In this document: piece by piece, positions 28,902 to 37,784 of the stretch
Position numbering within the stretch: position 1 is the stretch's first letter
Layout of the letters: each line of letters starts with the position of its first letter
Origin: DATFYM01 sp035315065
GTDB taxonomy: Bacteria > Acidobacteriota > Terriglobia > UBA7540
NCBI GenBank assembly: GCA_035315065.1
Contig: DATFYM010000212.1
Span: 1-64,000, forward strand
Direction of reading: 5' to 3'
Length of the DNA stretch: 64,000 nucleotides
Program-made: the position numbers and the translations under genes
The notes under the pieces: generated by a model
What the model was told of the DNA's origin: nothing
The model's database searches: none
The model's input: only the letters and a program-made list of their open reading frames with translations

Positions 28902-30248
28902 ATGTTCAAGAAAGTGCTGATCGCCAACCGGGGTGAGATCGCGTTGCGAGTTCTTTGCGCCTGCAAGGAGCTGGGAATTCGCACTGTCGCCGTGTACTCG
29001 GAAGCCGATCGTTACGCCCTGCACGTTCGTTTCGCCGACGAGGCGGTCTGCATCGGGCCGCCTCGTGCCTCGGAGAGCTACCTGAATATGGCTGCCATTA
29101 TTGCGGCGGCAGAGATCACTGACGCCGACGCCATCCACCCCGGGTACGGCTTCCTTTCGGAAAACGCGCACTTTGCCGAAGTGTGCGAGGAATCCAACCT
29201 CACCTTTATCGGCCCGCGTCCGGACGTGATGAGGCTGATGGGCGACAAGAATCTGGCCCGAAAGAAAATGGCCGACTTGGGCTTGCCCGTGGTTCCCGGG
29301 TCGACTGTCGTCAAGGAGCCGCGCGAGGCTTTTCAGGCTGCCGAGATGATTGGCCTGCCGGTCATGGTAAAAGCAGCGGCGGGTGGCGGCGGTCGGGGAA
29401 TGCGGATCGTGCATTCCGTCGATGAGTTGCCCCACGCCGTCGCGACCGCGCAGAACGAGGCCAAAGCAGCTTTCGGGGTCCAGGACGTTTACCTGGAAAA
29501 GTACATCGCCTCGCCGCGCCACATCGAATTCCAGGTGCTGGGCGATCAGCACGGCAAGTTGGTTCACCTCGGCGAGCGGGAGTGCAGCATTCAGCGGCGA
29601 CACCAGAAGCTGGTGGAAGAATCGCCTTCCACCCAGGTTGATTCCGATCTTCGCCGGGATATGGGTCACCGGGTGGTGGAGGCCATGAAACAGGTCGGCT
29701 ATACCAACGCCGGCACGGTGGAATTCCTGATGGATGAGGATCGCCATCTCTGGTTCCTGGAGATGAACACTAGAATTCAGGTGGAGCATCCGGTGACAGA
29801 GATGGTGACCGGTCTCGACCTGGTTAAACTTCAGATCGGAATCGCTGCCGGCGAGCCCTTGCCGTTCGAGGGCGAGACCATCGGACTACGCGGCCACGCG
29901 ATTGAGTGCCGCATTTGCGCCGAGGATCCGGAGACCTTCGCCCCTAGCGCCGGGAAGATCACCGGCCTTTCCTTGCCGGGCGGACCGGGAGTGCGTGTCG
30001 ATCGGGGCGCCTATGCTGAGTCCATGATCCCGCCTTACTACGATTCGCTTATCGCCAAGGTGATCGCCCACGGCCGCAGCCGCACGGAAGCTATCGTGCG
30101 TATGGCCCGTGCCCTCGACATGCTCATCATCGAGGGCGTCTCCACCGGTATCCCAGTACATCAGAAGATCATGGCCGATCCCGATTTCCGCGCCGGGAAC
30201 TTCGATACCCACTTTCTGAAGCGGTTCGCCCGCAACGGAGTGGACTGA
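28902..30248 (+). CDS. accC: Acetyl-CoA carboxylase biotin carboxylase subunit
   Basis: A 448-residue ATP-grasp enzyme that carboxylates the biotin on AccB using bicarbonate and ATP. Seen: MFKKVLIANRGEIALRVLCA, HPGYGFLSENAHFAEVCE, the Gly-rich loop VKAAAGGGGRGMRIV, the metal site VEFLMDEDRHLWFLEMNTR, and IQVEHPVTEMVTGLDLV. Length and order match the family. The ATG lies about seven bases after the right arm of a heptamer element, with little room for a separate promoter. Confidence 0.95.
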   Translation: MFKKVLIANRGEIALRVLCACKELGIRTVAVYSEADRYALHVRFADEAVCIGPPRASESYLNMAAIIAAAEITDADAIHPGYGFLSENAHFAEVCEESNLTFIGPRPDVMRLMGDKNLARKKMADLGLPVVPGSTVVKEPREAFQAAEMIGLPVMVKAAAGGGGRGMRIVHSVDELPHAVATAQNEAKAAFGVQDVYLEKYIASPRHIEFQVLGDQHGKLVHLGERECSIQRRHQKLVEESPSTQVDSDLRRDMGHRVVEAMKQVGYTNAGTVEFLMDEDRHLWFLEMNTRIQVEHPVTEMVTGLDLVKLQIGIAAGEPLPFEGETIGLRGHAIECRICAEDPETFAPSAGKITGLSLPGGPGVRVDRGAYAESMIPPYYDSLIAKVIAHGRSRTEAIVRMARALDMLIIEGVSTGIPVHQKIMADPDFRAGNFDTHFLKRFARNGVD

Positions 30249-30254
30249 AGAAGC

Positions 30255-30407
30255 GATGAATTCTGAATGATGAATGATGAACAGAAGAAGACAGTAGAAG
30301 GTAGACGGCAGACGGGGAAGAGCCGCCACCGTTGCTGTCTTCCTGTATGCCGTGTGCCGTCTACCGTCTACTCTCTTCTGTTCATCATTCATCATTCAGA
30401 ATTCATC
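30255..30407. repeat. Nested facing-arm element with a perfect 34-bp inverted repeat
   Basis: Bases 30255-30288 (TGAATGA units) are perfectly complementary to 30374-30407. Nested inside, GTAGACG / GCAGACG units (30300-30316) face CCGTCTA units (30357-30371). It fills the accC-thiE gap, starting within about 10 bases of the accC stop. Confidence 0.93.
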
Positions 30408-30415
30408 ATTCGCTT

Positions 30416-31054
30416 ATGCCCTTTCCCCGCCTCTATGCCATAATCGACCGCGCCCACACGGGGAACCGGACGCCGGTCGAGGTCGCCGCCACCTTGCTTG
30501 GGGCGGGCGTCGTTTTGATTCAGTACCGCAGTAAGCACGGTTCCTCGCGGGAGATGTACGAAGATTGTATCGCGATTCAGGAGCAGGTGCGCCGATCGGG
30601 CGGAGTGTTCATTGTGAACGATCGCGCGGACGTGGCGCGGGCGGTAAACGCCCACGGCGTGCATGTGGGCCAGGATGACCTTGCGGTCGAACTGGCGCGG
30701 AGCGTGCTTGGACCAGGCAAGTGGGTCGGTTACTCGACCCATGACTTAAGGCAGGTGCGCGAGGCGCACGGTTCGTCGGCCAACTACATCGCCTTCGGGC
30801 CAGTTTTCCCGACCGGCAGCAAAGAGAATCCCGATCCAGTGGTCGGCTTATCGGGTTTGTCGGAAGCGCACCAGGCCACGCGCAAGCCTCTCGTCGCGAT
30901 CGGCGGAATCACCGTCGAGAACGCTCGCGCGGTGATGGAAGCCGGTGCCGATTCGGTGGCCGTGATGAGCGGCTTGTTGAAAGCGCCGGATCTGGCTGCG
31001 CGTGCGCGTGAGTTCCTCGCTGTTTTGGCAGCGTACCAGAGAAGTCGGGTGTAG
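30416..31054 (+). CDS. thiE: Thiamine-phosphate synthase
   Basis: A 212-residue TIM-barrel enzyme that couples the thiazole and pyrimidine moieties to thiamine phosphate. Motifs in order: LYAIID, LIQYRSKHGSSREMYE, FIVNDRADVARAVNAHGVHVGQDDL, VGYSTHDL, YIAFGPVFPTGSKENPD, LVAIGGIT and AGADSVAVMSGLL. ATG 30416 follows the repeat element directly; sequence upstream is repeat-derived. There is no TPP riboswitch upstream. It is the only thiamine gene here. Confidence 0.9.
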   Translation: MPFPRLYAIIDRAHTGNRTPVEVAATLLGAGVVLIQYRSKHGSSREMYEDCIAIQEQVRRSGGVFIVNDRADVARAVNAHGVHVGQDDLAVELARSVLGPGKWVGYSTHDLRQVREAHGSSANYIAFGPVFPTGSKENPDPVVGLSGLSEAHQATRKPLVAIGGITVENARAVMEAGADSVAVMSGLLKAPDLAARAREFLAVLAAYQRSRV

Positions 31055-31120
31055 TCAGGCACGATCCTTGTAAACTCCATCGCGCTTGCGCGTAGACTTT
31101 TCGAAAAGGAAAACTTGCTT

Positions 31121-32737
31121 ATGGATAATCCGCTGTTGGTGAAGAAGCCGATGAGCCTGTTGATGTCGGAAGCCGCCGAGACGGGCGAACATAGCCTGAG
31201 ACGGGCATTGGGGCCAGTCTCACTGACCGCGCTGGGCGTCGGTGCCGTAATCGGCGCCGGAATCTTTGTGCTCTCAGGCTTGGGGGCCCACTACGCGGGA
31301 CCTGGACTGATGCTCTCGTTCGTGATTTCGGGGTTGGGATGCGCCTTTGCCGGGCTTTGCTATGCCGAGTTCGCCGCCATGATACCGTTGGCAGGCAGCG
31401 CTTATACTTACGCCTACGCAACGCTCGGCGAAATCTTCGCCTGGATCATCGGCTGGGATCTCACCCTGGAATACGCGATGGGCGCCAGCACGGTTTCTTC
31501 CGGCTGGTCGAACCACTTCATCGAGTTCATGCGAATCTTTCACATTGAAGTCCCGCTTTGGCTTGGCTATGACAAGTGGACGGCTTTTCGCACCGCCGAG
31601 AACGTGATCGCGCGCCAGATGGCCGTGACGGCAGATCCCTCGCTCGTACCTGGGACACAGCCCTTTCTGGAGCGAGTTACGAGCATCGTTTCAGCAAGTC
31701 CACCGGAACTCGTCCAGCGCGCGCACGATCTCGTGGGCGCGCCGCACCTTTTCGGCTTGGACATCGGATTCAACCTCCCGGCTTTTTGTATTGCGCTGAT
31801 TATCACCGCAGTCTTGGTGATCGGCATCAAGGAAAGCGCCGGGTTTAATGCGGCGATCGTGGCCCTGAAGGTTTCCGTAGTTTTGTTTGTCATCATTCTC
31901 GGAATGAGATACGTGAACACTGCGAACTGGGGCCACGACTGGTCTTCGTTTGCACCCATGGGATTTTCCGGAATTGGGGCCGGAGCGGCTTACATTTTCT
32001 TTGCGTACATCGGCTTTGACGCCGTTTCCACTACGGCGCAGGAGGCCAGGAACCCACAGCGGGATCTGCCGATCGGCATCATCTGCTCGCTATTGGTCTG
32101 CACCGTGCTTTATATCCTGGTGGCAGGAGTTCTGACGGGCATGGTGCCGTGGAACAACGTCAATATCGAGGCCCCCATCGCCCGAGCCTTTCTCGATCGT
32201 GGGTTGACGAAGGCGTCGTATCTGATTACAGCAGGCGCCCTGGCGGGGCTTACCAGCGTCATGTTGGTGATGCTGCTCGGACAAACGCGTGTACTGTACG
32301 CCATGGCCAATGACGGGTTGCTTCCAAAGGGGTTTTTCGCTGCCATTCATCGGAAGTTTCGTACCCCCTACAAGAATACGATTCTGGTTGGTCTTGTCGC
32401 TGCGATTGTAGGCAGCCTGTTCCCCATCGAAGATATCGGAAGGATGGTTAACATAGGCACGCTCCTAGCTTTCGTAATTGTATGCATCTCGGTGATCGTC
32501 CTACGCCGGACCAATCCGGGGCAGCCGCGGCCGTTCCGAACCCCCTGGGTGCCGCTAGTGCCGCTCTTGGGGATTGGATTCAATGGCTACATGATGACGA
32601 AACTGGGCTGGATCAATTGGGCCCGGCTGATCATCTGGCTGATCATCGGAATGTTTGTGTACTTCGGCTATAGCCGCCACCACAGCCGCGTGCGAGCCAA
32701 CGCGTCGGTCGCCAGTTCGCTGGCGCCCGAGGCGTAG
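31121..32737 (+). CDS. APC-superfamily cationic amino acid permease
   Basis: A 538-residue inner-membrane transporter with about 12 helices. The first helix region is the APC signature ALGVGAVIGAGIFVLSGLGAHYAGPGL, followed by CYAEFAAMIPLAGSAYTYAYATLGE, FFAYIGFDAVSTTAQEARNPQRDLPIGI and YAMANDGLLPKGFFAAIHRKFRTP. This matches the CAT/YfnA group of proton-coupled amino acid permeases. AAAAGGA lies about 10 bases before ATG 31121. A large extracellular or cytoplasmic loop (about 150-215) is longer than in small relatives. The specific amino acid is unknown. Confidence 0.88.
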   Translation: MDNPLLVKKPMSLLMSEAAETGEHSLRRALGPVSLTALGVGAVIGAGIFVLSGLGAHYAGPGLMLSFVISGLGCAFAGLCYAEFAAMIPLAGSAYTYAYATLGEIFAWIIGWDLTLEYAMGASTVSSGWSNHFIEFMRIFHIEVPLWLGYDKWTAFRTAENVIARQMAVTADPSLVPGTQPFLERVTSIVSASPPELVQRAHDLVGAPHLFGLDIGFNLPAFCIALIITAVLVIGIKESAGFNAAIVALKVSVVLFVIILGMRYVNTANWGHDWSSFAPMGFSGIGAGAAYIFFAYIGFDAVSTTAQEARNPQRDLPIGIICSLLVCTVLYILVAGVLTGMVPWNNVNIEAPIARAFLDRGLTKASYLITAGALAGLTSVMLVMLLGQTRVLYAMANDGLLPKGFFAAIHRKFRTPYKNTILVGLVAAIVGSLFPIEDIGRMVNIGTLLAFVIVCISVIVLRRTNPGQPRPFRTPWVPLVPLLGIGFNGYMMTKLGWINWARLIIWLIIGMFVYFGYSRHHSRVRANASVASSLAPEA

Positions 32738-32795
32738 GCGCAGAGATCCGTACGGTCGAGGCTCAAAGGCAGCGCCGGCACGCGCTCGGCCTTAA

Positions 32796-32826
32796 CTCTC
32801 GACTTTCGACTGTCAACTTTTCGACT
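32796..32826. repeat. TCGACTT heptamer arm
   Basis: Units TCGACTT, TCGACTG, TCAACTT and TCGACTG in a single arm ending just before the phosphatase start codon. No facing arm is present. Confidence 0.7.
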
Positions 32827-32831
32827 GCTCT

Positions 32832-34931
32832 ATGCTGACGTCCCTGGCACGATCCCTCCGTCGTGAATATCGCAGCCACCGCATGGCGCGTTTTGGCATC
32901 TGGGTGGTGGCCTACGGCGTGGCCCTGCGCGTGGTGGACCTCTTCACCGCCGGCGCTCCCGGCCCTCTCTGGTTCCTCTTCTGGGTCGCGATCATCCCGG
33001 TCGGCTTTCACTACCTCATGCGGCTGGTCCGGTATATCCGGCAGCGCGTGCTCTGGCGTTTGCGTCGCCGTCTGATCGTCGCCTACTTGTTCATCGCTGT
33101 CGTACCCATTCTGCTGATCGTGCTGCTGGCGGGCATCGGTGGCTACATCATCAACGTGCAGTTTGCATCTTTTCTGGTGGCGCTGAGGGTGCACGACCAC
33201 GTCGATCACCTTCAAGAACTGGCGCGAGTGGTGGCTCACGAAGCGCACTTGAACGGTCAACCCTTGCCCGCGGGCCAGATCGACCATCTTAAGAAGGTCT
33301 TTCTGAATGAGCTGCGCCGCGAACACTCGGCGGAGTATCCGGGCCTGGAGGTCACGCTTCTTGTTAACCGGGAGGCAAGCGCCTTCCACATGGACGGTAA
33401 GCCCATCGACAAGGCGGTCGCCGTTCCCGAGTGGCTCAGCCAGAAAGAGTTTGCCGGCATCGTTCTCGATCGGGACCGGATCCAACTTCGCGCGCTCGAC
33501 CGCACCCCAACCGCGGCCGGAGAAATGACGGTGATTCTGTCACAGCCCATCACGCCCGAGTTGCTCGACCTGGTGGGCGCCGACCTCGGGCCGGTAGGGG
33601 TCGCACTGCCTAAGAGCGGGACCGACCAGGGGGCATCGACCGCGTCTTCCTCCCAAGATACCTTCACGTTCGACATGGGCGAGGGTCGGAAGGTGTCGTT
33701 TGTAAGCGGCGTCCACTCGAAGTCTCTGCAATTGCCGCCGGCCACCAGCCGCCTGGACCTTCCGGTGATCGGACCGTCGGCGCTCGATCCCTTCGTTTGG
33801 GAGGGCAAGGAGCAACGGCAAGAGTCAACCGCTGGGGTTGTCTACGTGAACTCGCGCATCATGACGCTCAACCGGCAACTTCTGGCTACACAGGGCCAAG
33901 TCGCGCGCGTTTACGTACCGGCGTTTGTGGCGGTGGCCGTTCTCTTTCTGCTGATTGAGCTGTTCGCTATCGTGGTCGGCGTTCAACTGACCCGATCGAT
34001 CACCGGCACCGTGGACAAGTTGTACAACGCCACGGAGCGGGTGAGGGTCGGCAACTTCTCTTACCGGATTGCCACGCCGGCGCACGATCAGTTGAGCGCG
34101 CTGGGCGAGGCGTTCGATGGCATGACGGCTTCCGTCCAGCGCCTGCTGATTGAGTCGCAGGAGAAGACCAAGCTGGAAGGAGAGCTCCAGATCGCGCGCG
34201 AAGTGCAGGCCCAGTTGTTTCCTCAGGCGCCGCCGGAGGTGCCAGGCCTGCGGCTTTACGCGGCCTGCCACGCGGCCCGCACGGTGAGCGGCGACTACTA
34301 CGATTTTCTGCGATTGGAACAGAATCGCGTCGGCCTGGCGGTGGGCGACATCAGCGGGAAGGGAATCTCCGCTGCCCTGATGATGGCGACAATCCAGTCC
34401 GCCATTCACGCCCAGTTCTATGACGGACACTCCCGGCGGGGTCTCCACGATGCCTTGCCCGTCTCTACGGCTGACGTGGTGGGGCGCTTGAACCGCCAGA
34501 TCTTTGCCAGCACGCCGCGCGAGAAATACGCCACTTTCTTTTACGCCGTCTACGATCCGGCCGGTCGTCGGCTCGTTTACACTACTGCCGGCCATCCGCC
34601 GCCATTCCTCTTCCGTCGCGAAGGCGCCGTCGAGAGATTGGGCATGGGAGGCACAGTGGTGGGACTATTCGGGCTGGTGAGCTTCGACCAGGCTTCCATC
34701 CAACTCGCACCCGGCGACCTGCTCCTGGCTTTTACCGACGGCATCACCGAGCCTGAGAACACGTTTGGGGAGGAATTCGGCGAGGACCGCTTGGTCGCGG
34801 TGGTGCGGCATGCCTTGAACTCGCCGCCGGAAGCGCTGGCCGACGAAATCTATCGCAGCGTGAATGATTGGACGGGAACCTCGGAGCTGCAGGACGACAT
34901 GACCTTGATGCTGGCGCAAGCGATTCCGTGA
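32832..34931 (+). CDS. Membrane SpoIIE/RsbU-type PP2C phosphatase with HAMP
   Basis: The 699-residue protein has N-terminal membrane helices (about 20-65 and 75-105), a large extracytoplasmic region (about 110-360), a further helix (about 362-385, FVAVAVLFLLIELFAIVVG), HAMP (about 385-440), and a C-terminal SpoIIE phosphatase. The latter shows REVQAQLFPQAPPEVPG, SGDYYDFLRL, VGDISGKGISAALMMA, TAGHPPPFLF and FTDGITEPEN, with the metal-binding Asp residues. Such enzymes dephosphorylate anti-anti-sigma factors in partner-switching pathways, so functional linkage to an RsbW-like kinase such as the one at 552 is possible though unproven. Confidence 0.88.
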   Translation: MLTSLARSLRREYRSHRMARFGIWVVAYGVALRVVDLFTAGAPGPLWFLFWVAIIPVGFHYLMRLVRYIRQRVLWRLRRRLIVAYLFIAVVPILLIVLLAGIGGYIINVQFASFLVALRVHDHVDHLQELARVVAHEAHLNGQPLPAGQIDHLKKVFLNELRREHSAEYPGLEVTLLVNREASAFHMDGKPIDKAVAVPEWLSQKEFAGIVLDRDRIQLRALDRTPTAAGEMTVILSQPITPELLDLVGADLGPVGVALPKSGTDQGASTASSSQDTFTFDMGEGRKVSFVSGVHSKSLQLPPATSRLDLPVIGPSALDPFVWEGKEQRQESTAGVVYVNSRIMTLNRQLLATQGQVARVYVPAFVAVAVLFLLIELFAIVVGVQLTRSITGTVDKLYNATERVRVGNFSYRIATPAHDQLSALGEAFDGMTASVQRLLIESQEKTKLEGELQIAREVQAQLFPQAPPEVPGLRLYAACHAARTVSGDYYDFLRLEQNRVGLAVGDISGKGISAALMMATIQSAIHAQFYDGHSRRGLHDALPVSTADVVGRLNRQIFASTPREKYATFFYAVYDPAGRRLVYTTAGHPPPFLFRREGAVERLGMGGTVVGLFGLVSFDQASIQLAPGDLLLAFTDGITEPENTFGEEFGEDRLVAVVRHALNSPPEALADEIYRSVNDWTGTSELQDDMTLMLAQAIP

Positions 34932-34936
34932 GAGCA

Positions 34937-35057
34937 GCAGTAGGTAGACGGTAGGTGGCAGATGGCATAAAGGGAAGAAGCCCTCTTCCGCTGTGTGGTC
35001 TACCGTCTAACATGTGGTCCCCTCTTCCCCTTATGCAGTCTACCGTCTACCGTATGC
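34937..35057. repeat. GTAGACG-type facing-arm element
   Basis: Left arm 34937-34980 (GTAGACG / GTAGGTG units, then AAAGGGAAGAAG) faces right arms at 34996-35010 and 35035-35057 (CTACCGT units). It starts right after the phosphatase stop and reaches into the 5' region of the DUF2834 gene. Confidence 0.85.
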
Positions 35058-35419
35058 CTTCCGCTGTGCTGGACTGGCGCAATGAAACCCAAGTCGATTT
35101 ATCTGACGCTCTGCTTTTCGGAGTTCTGCTCCCTTACTGGCAGCTCGTTCCCTGGCTGTTTGCGCACGGACTGAACCTAACGTTGTTCGGTTGCGAACTC
35201 TTCGCCAACCGGATCAGCGCCTTCTTCGGGATGGACGTGATCGTCTCCGCTGTAGCGCTGCTGGTTTTCATCCGGATCGAGAATTCCCGCGTGCGTATCC
35301 GAGGGCGGTGGCTTCCGCTCGTGGCAGTACTCACCGTTGGGGTTTCGCTGGGGCTGCCGCTGTTTCTCTACTTGCGGGAACTGGAATTCGAGCCTTGGGC
35401 GGATCGCGATGAATCGTGA
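35054..35419 (+). CDS. DUF2834 membrane protein with probable 5' frameshift
   Basis: From LLFGVLLPYWQLVPWLFAHG onward this is a DUF2834 protein (NRISAFFGMDVIVSAVALLVFI, then a final helix VAVLTVGVSLGLPLFLYL), about three helices in the inner membrane. The family normally starts like MKPKSIYLTLC. Exactly that peptide is encoded at 35082-35117, but in another frame; one base appears to be missing in the run CTTTTCGG (35114-35121). The in-frame ATG at 35054 gives an unrelated N-terminus. It is either a recent frameshift or a sequence error. Confidence 0.65.
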   Translation: MPSAVLDWRNETQVDLSDALLFGVLLPYWQLVPWLFAHGLNLTLFGCELFANRISAFFGMDVIVSAVALLVFIRIENSRVRIRGRWLPLVAVLTVGVSLGLPLFLYLRELEFEPWADRDES

Positions 35420-35538
35420 CGCCATGCTGTCTCGAACAACTCAGCGATGGCCTCGGTGGGTGGCGGAAGGGCCGGTTCCCTGGCGTGGTGGGTGGCCCAG
35501 GCTTGCACGACGCTGTCGTATTATGTAATAATGCTGGT

Positions 35539-35823
35539 ATGGGCATAAGAAGGCGGCGATCGTCTCGTGTATTCACCATAAGTTTTCCCGAGGACCTCGC
35601 CAAGCAGGTTGACAAGGTAGCGAAGGAGGAGAGCCGCAATACGAGCGAGCTCTTCCGCGAAGCGTTCCGCTCATATCGGATGGAGCGAGTCCGCCGGCGT
35701 CTCCAAGCGGACCGGGAATACGCCCGCACCCGGAACCCCAAAGGCTACGGCGAGGCCGACGTGGAGAGCTTGGTAGACGAGGTGCGCGCCGAGATACATG
35801 CCAAGAAGAAGGATCAGAAGTGA
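35539..35823 (+). CDS. Ribbon-helix-helix antitoxin/regulator
   Basis: A 94-residue CopG/MetJ-Arc-type protein: SSRVFTISFPEDLAKQVDKVAKEESRNTSELFREAFRSYRMERVRR gives the strand-helix-helix, followed by a C-terminal tail that would neutralise a toxin. Its stop overlaps (GTGA) the start of a PIN-toxin fragment, the usual antitoxin-toxin order. The antitoxin seems intact while its toxin is truncated. Confidence 0.8.
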   Translation: MGIRRRRSSRVFTISFPEDLAKQVDKVAKEESRNTSELFREAFRSYRMERVRRRLQADREYARTRNPKGYGEADVESLVDEVRAEIHAKKKDQK

Positions 35824-36029
35824 TCGTCGTCCTCGATTCGGGCATTTGGATTTCGGCGCTACACTTTGGCGGGACACCACTCGTGGCGTTAGAAAGGGCG
35901 CATGGGAACCTGGTAGTTAAAGCCGCGCGCCGCAAGTATAACGGCAAACATCTCATCTTTCTAATCAACGTCAAGAATCGCCATGGGGAAACTGAGTGGG
36001 GCCAGCCCACTGGCAAGGAGATCTGGTGA
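35820..36029 (+). pseudogene. PIN-domain toxin fragment fused to unrelated tail
   Basis: The first 28 or so codons read VIVVLDSGIWISALHFGGTPLVALERAHG, the start of a PIN-family ribonuclease toxin with its first catalytic Asp. The rest of the PIN domain (about 110 residues) is missing. Instead the frame continues as RRKYNGKHLIFLINVKNRHG and TGKEIW, of unknown origin, and ends overlapping the next antitoxin-like gene. A deletion joining two toxin-antitoxin loci explains this best. Confidence 0.65.
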
Positions 36030-36316
36030 AGCGGAAAACACCGGCGCGATCCCCGCAGGGGCGGAGGCGGCTCCTAACCGCCGAGTCGGCCTCCCCAGCC
36101 GAGCTCGCCGCGATCCGCCGTGGCCGTGCGGAAATTAGACGCGGTGATTACGTCACTCTCGAGCAAGTCGAACATGGCTTGGCAACTGCGCATCGCAAAC
36201 CAGCTCAAAAAAAGCTTGAAACGGTTCCCGCCAAAGACGAGAAGCGGATTGTCGCCGCCATGTCAGCGATCCGTGACAATCCGTTCAGAGGAGACATCGC
36301 ACCCCTGAAGAATTAA
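36026..36316 (+). CDS. Antitoxin-like protein running into a toxin remnant
   Basis: GTG 36026 follows GGAG and overlaps the preceding stop. Residues 1 to about 55 (RRRLLTAESASPAELAAIRRGRAEIRRGDYVTLEQVEHGL) look like a short RelB/Phd-type antitoxin. After that the frame switches into the C-terminal part of the RelE-type toxin (VPAKDEKRIVAAMSAIRDNPFRGDIAPLKN), because the toxin gene has lost one base. The product as written would be an antitoxin-toxin chimera of 96 residues, probably not functional in its tail. Confidence 0.55.
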   Translation: MKRKTPARSPQGRRRLLTAESASPAELAAIRRGRAEIRRGDYVTLEQVEHGLATAHRKPAQKKLETVPAKDEKRIVAAMSAIRDNPFRGDIAPLKN

Positions 36317-36430
36317 CCGACAGCTTGGCGCCGCGGGGTAGGAAACTACAGGATCTTCTTTGACCTGGATCGAGAGCTTCTAATCGTGGATGTGGCCGAG
36401 ATAGTCCGCCGCAGCTCCACCACCTATTAG
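36174..36430 (+). pseudogene. Broken RelE/ParE-family toxin gene
   Basis: ATG 36174 begins MAWQLRIANQLKKSLKRFP. The family-like continuation VPAKDEKRIVAAMSAIRDNP is in another frame, consistent with one base lost near 36225. That frame then meets TAA at 36315-36317, after which GNYRIFFDLDRELLIVDVAEIVRRSS (the canonical RelE C-terminus) continues to TAG 36428-36430. One frameshift plus one stop means no functional toxin. Confidence 0.75.
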
Positions 36431-36455
36431 GCGGCGTCACGATCGGAGGAACACG

Positions 36456-37778
36456 ATGCCTTCTCGACGAAGTTTCTTGCGCAACGCCGGCGCCGGACTG
36501 GCTCTTACCCCCGGCGTTGTCCTGACGCCGGGCCCGCTCGCAGGGCAGGGAAGTGCCCCGTATGGAGTTTCGGGTACGTCTCCCGCCGGGTTGCCACCTT
36601 CCATCGCCGCCCTGAAATCGATGAAAGATCATGCGAAGCCGATCACCACCGAGGAGCGGCGGGCGCGGATCGAGCAGGCTCGCCGTTTGATGACCGAGCA
36701 CCAGATTGACGCGCTGATGCTGATGGGCGGCACGTCGCTCGACTACTTCAGTAACGTCCGCTGGGGTGGCGGCGAGCGGCTGTTTGCCTTGATTCTGCCC
36801 GCCAAGGGCGAGCCTTTCTTTGTATGCCCCGCCTTCGAGCGCGATCGCGCCGAGGAGCAGATCGCCCTTAGCCCTTTTGCCGGAAACCGCGACGTCCGCA
36901 CCGGGGAGGAGGACGAGAGCCCCTACCTGCGGGTTGCCGAGGGACTGAGGGATCGCGGCATTTCCAGCGGCTGTCTGGGGATGGAAGAAACGGTCCACTT
37001 TGTCTTCAGCGACGGCGTGGGCAAGGCGGCGCCGGCAGTGAACATTGTGAGTGGCACGCCAGTCACCGCCGGATGCCGGATGCACAAGACCGACCACGAA
37101 ATTGAGTTGATGCGACTGGCCGCGCAAGTGACCATCACCGCCTACGAGGCGGCATGGCGGGCTCTCGAACCGGGGATGACGCAGCGTCAGCTCCGGCAGC
37201 TTATCGACGCCGCCTACTCGCAGATCGGATTCCCCGGCGAGGTCAGCATCAACGTTGGCCCGTATTCGGCGCTGCCGCACGGATCGATTCAACCTCAGAC
37301 GATCCACGAGGGCGAGATCGTGATGATCGACGACGGCTGCCTTGTGGAAGGCTACGGTTCCGACATCACGCGCACGTTCGTCCTGGGCAAACCCACGGAT
37401 AAAATGCGCCGGGTGTTTGACATCGTCCATCGCGCGCAGAAGGCCGCGCTGGAAACCGCCCGTCCCGGGGTCGAGGCCCAGGCGGTGGACGCGGCGGCGC
37501 GTAAGGTGATCGCCGACGACGGCTACGGCCCGGATTATAAGTACTTCAAGCATCGCCTGGGCCACGGTATGGGGATGGACGGCCACGAGTGGCCATACCT
37601 GGTGCGTGGTGATACCATCAAGCTGGAGCCGAACATGACGTTCAGCAATGAGCCGGGGATCTACATCCACGGGGAGTTCGGCGTCCGCCTGGAAGACGAC
37701 ATGCACGTGATGGCAAACGGCGCCGAGCTGTTCACGGGTCAGAGTGCATCACTCGAGGAACCTTTCGTGAAGAGTTAG
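36456..37778 (+). CDS. Tat-exported M24 (Xaa-Pro) peptidase
   Basis: The 440-residue protein has GGAGGAA before its ATG and a twin-arginine signal RRSFLRNAGAGLALTPG. The N-domain has IDALMLMGGTSLDYFSNVRWGGGERLF, and the M24 domain shows VMIDDGCLVEGYGSDITRTF (two Asp), HRLGHGMGMDGHEWPYL (His), SNEPGIYIHGEFGVRLEDDM (two Glu). It is therefore a periplasmic proline-specific dipeptidase or aminopeptidase, unlike the cytoplasmic one at 26941. No operon partner. Confidence 0.87.
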   Translation: MPSRRSFLRNAGAGLALTPGVVLTPGPLAGQGSAPYGVSGTSPAGLPPSIAALKSMKDHAKPITTEERRARIEQARRLMTEHQIDALMLMGGTSLDYFSNVRWGGGERLFALILPAKGEPFFVCPAFERDRAEEQIALSPFAGNRDVRTGEEDESPYLRVAEGLRDRGISSGCLGMEETVHFVFSDGVGKAAPAVNIVSGTPVTAGCRMHKTDHEIELMRLAAQVTITAYEAAWRALEPGMTQRQLRQLIDAAYSQIGFPGEVSINVGPYSALPHGSIQPQTIHEGEIVMIDDGCLVEGYGSDITRTFVLGKPTDKMRRVFDIVHRAQKAALETARPGVEAQAVDAAARKVIADDGYGPDYKYFKHRLGHGMGMDGHEWPYLVRGDTIKLEPNMTFSNEPGIYIHGEFGVRLEDDMHVMANGAELFTGQSASLEEPFVKS

Positions 37779-37784
37779 GCGGTT

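Noticed and set aside
30300..30420. TPP riboswitch upstream of thiE
   Set aside because: The leader is entirely heptamer repeat and has no CTGAGA-type thi-box.
36285..37706. Minus-strand frame of 473 codons opposite the M24 peptidase
   Set aside because: Antisense shadow of a gene with all catalytic motifs on the + strand.
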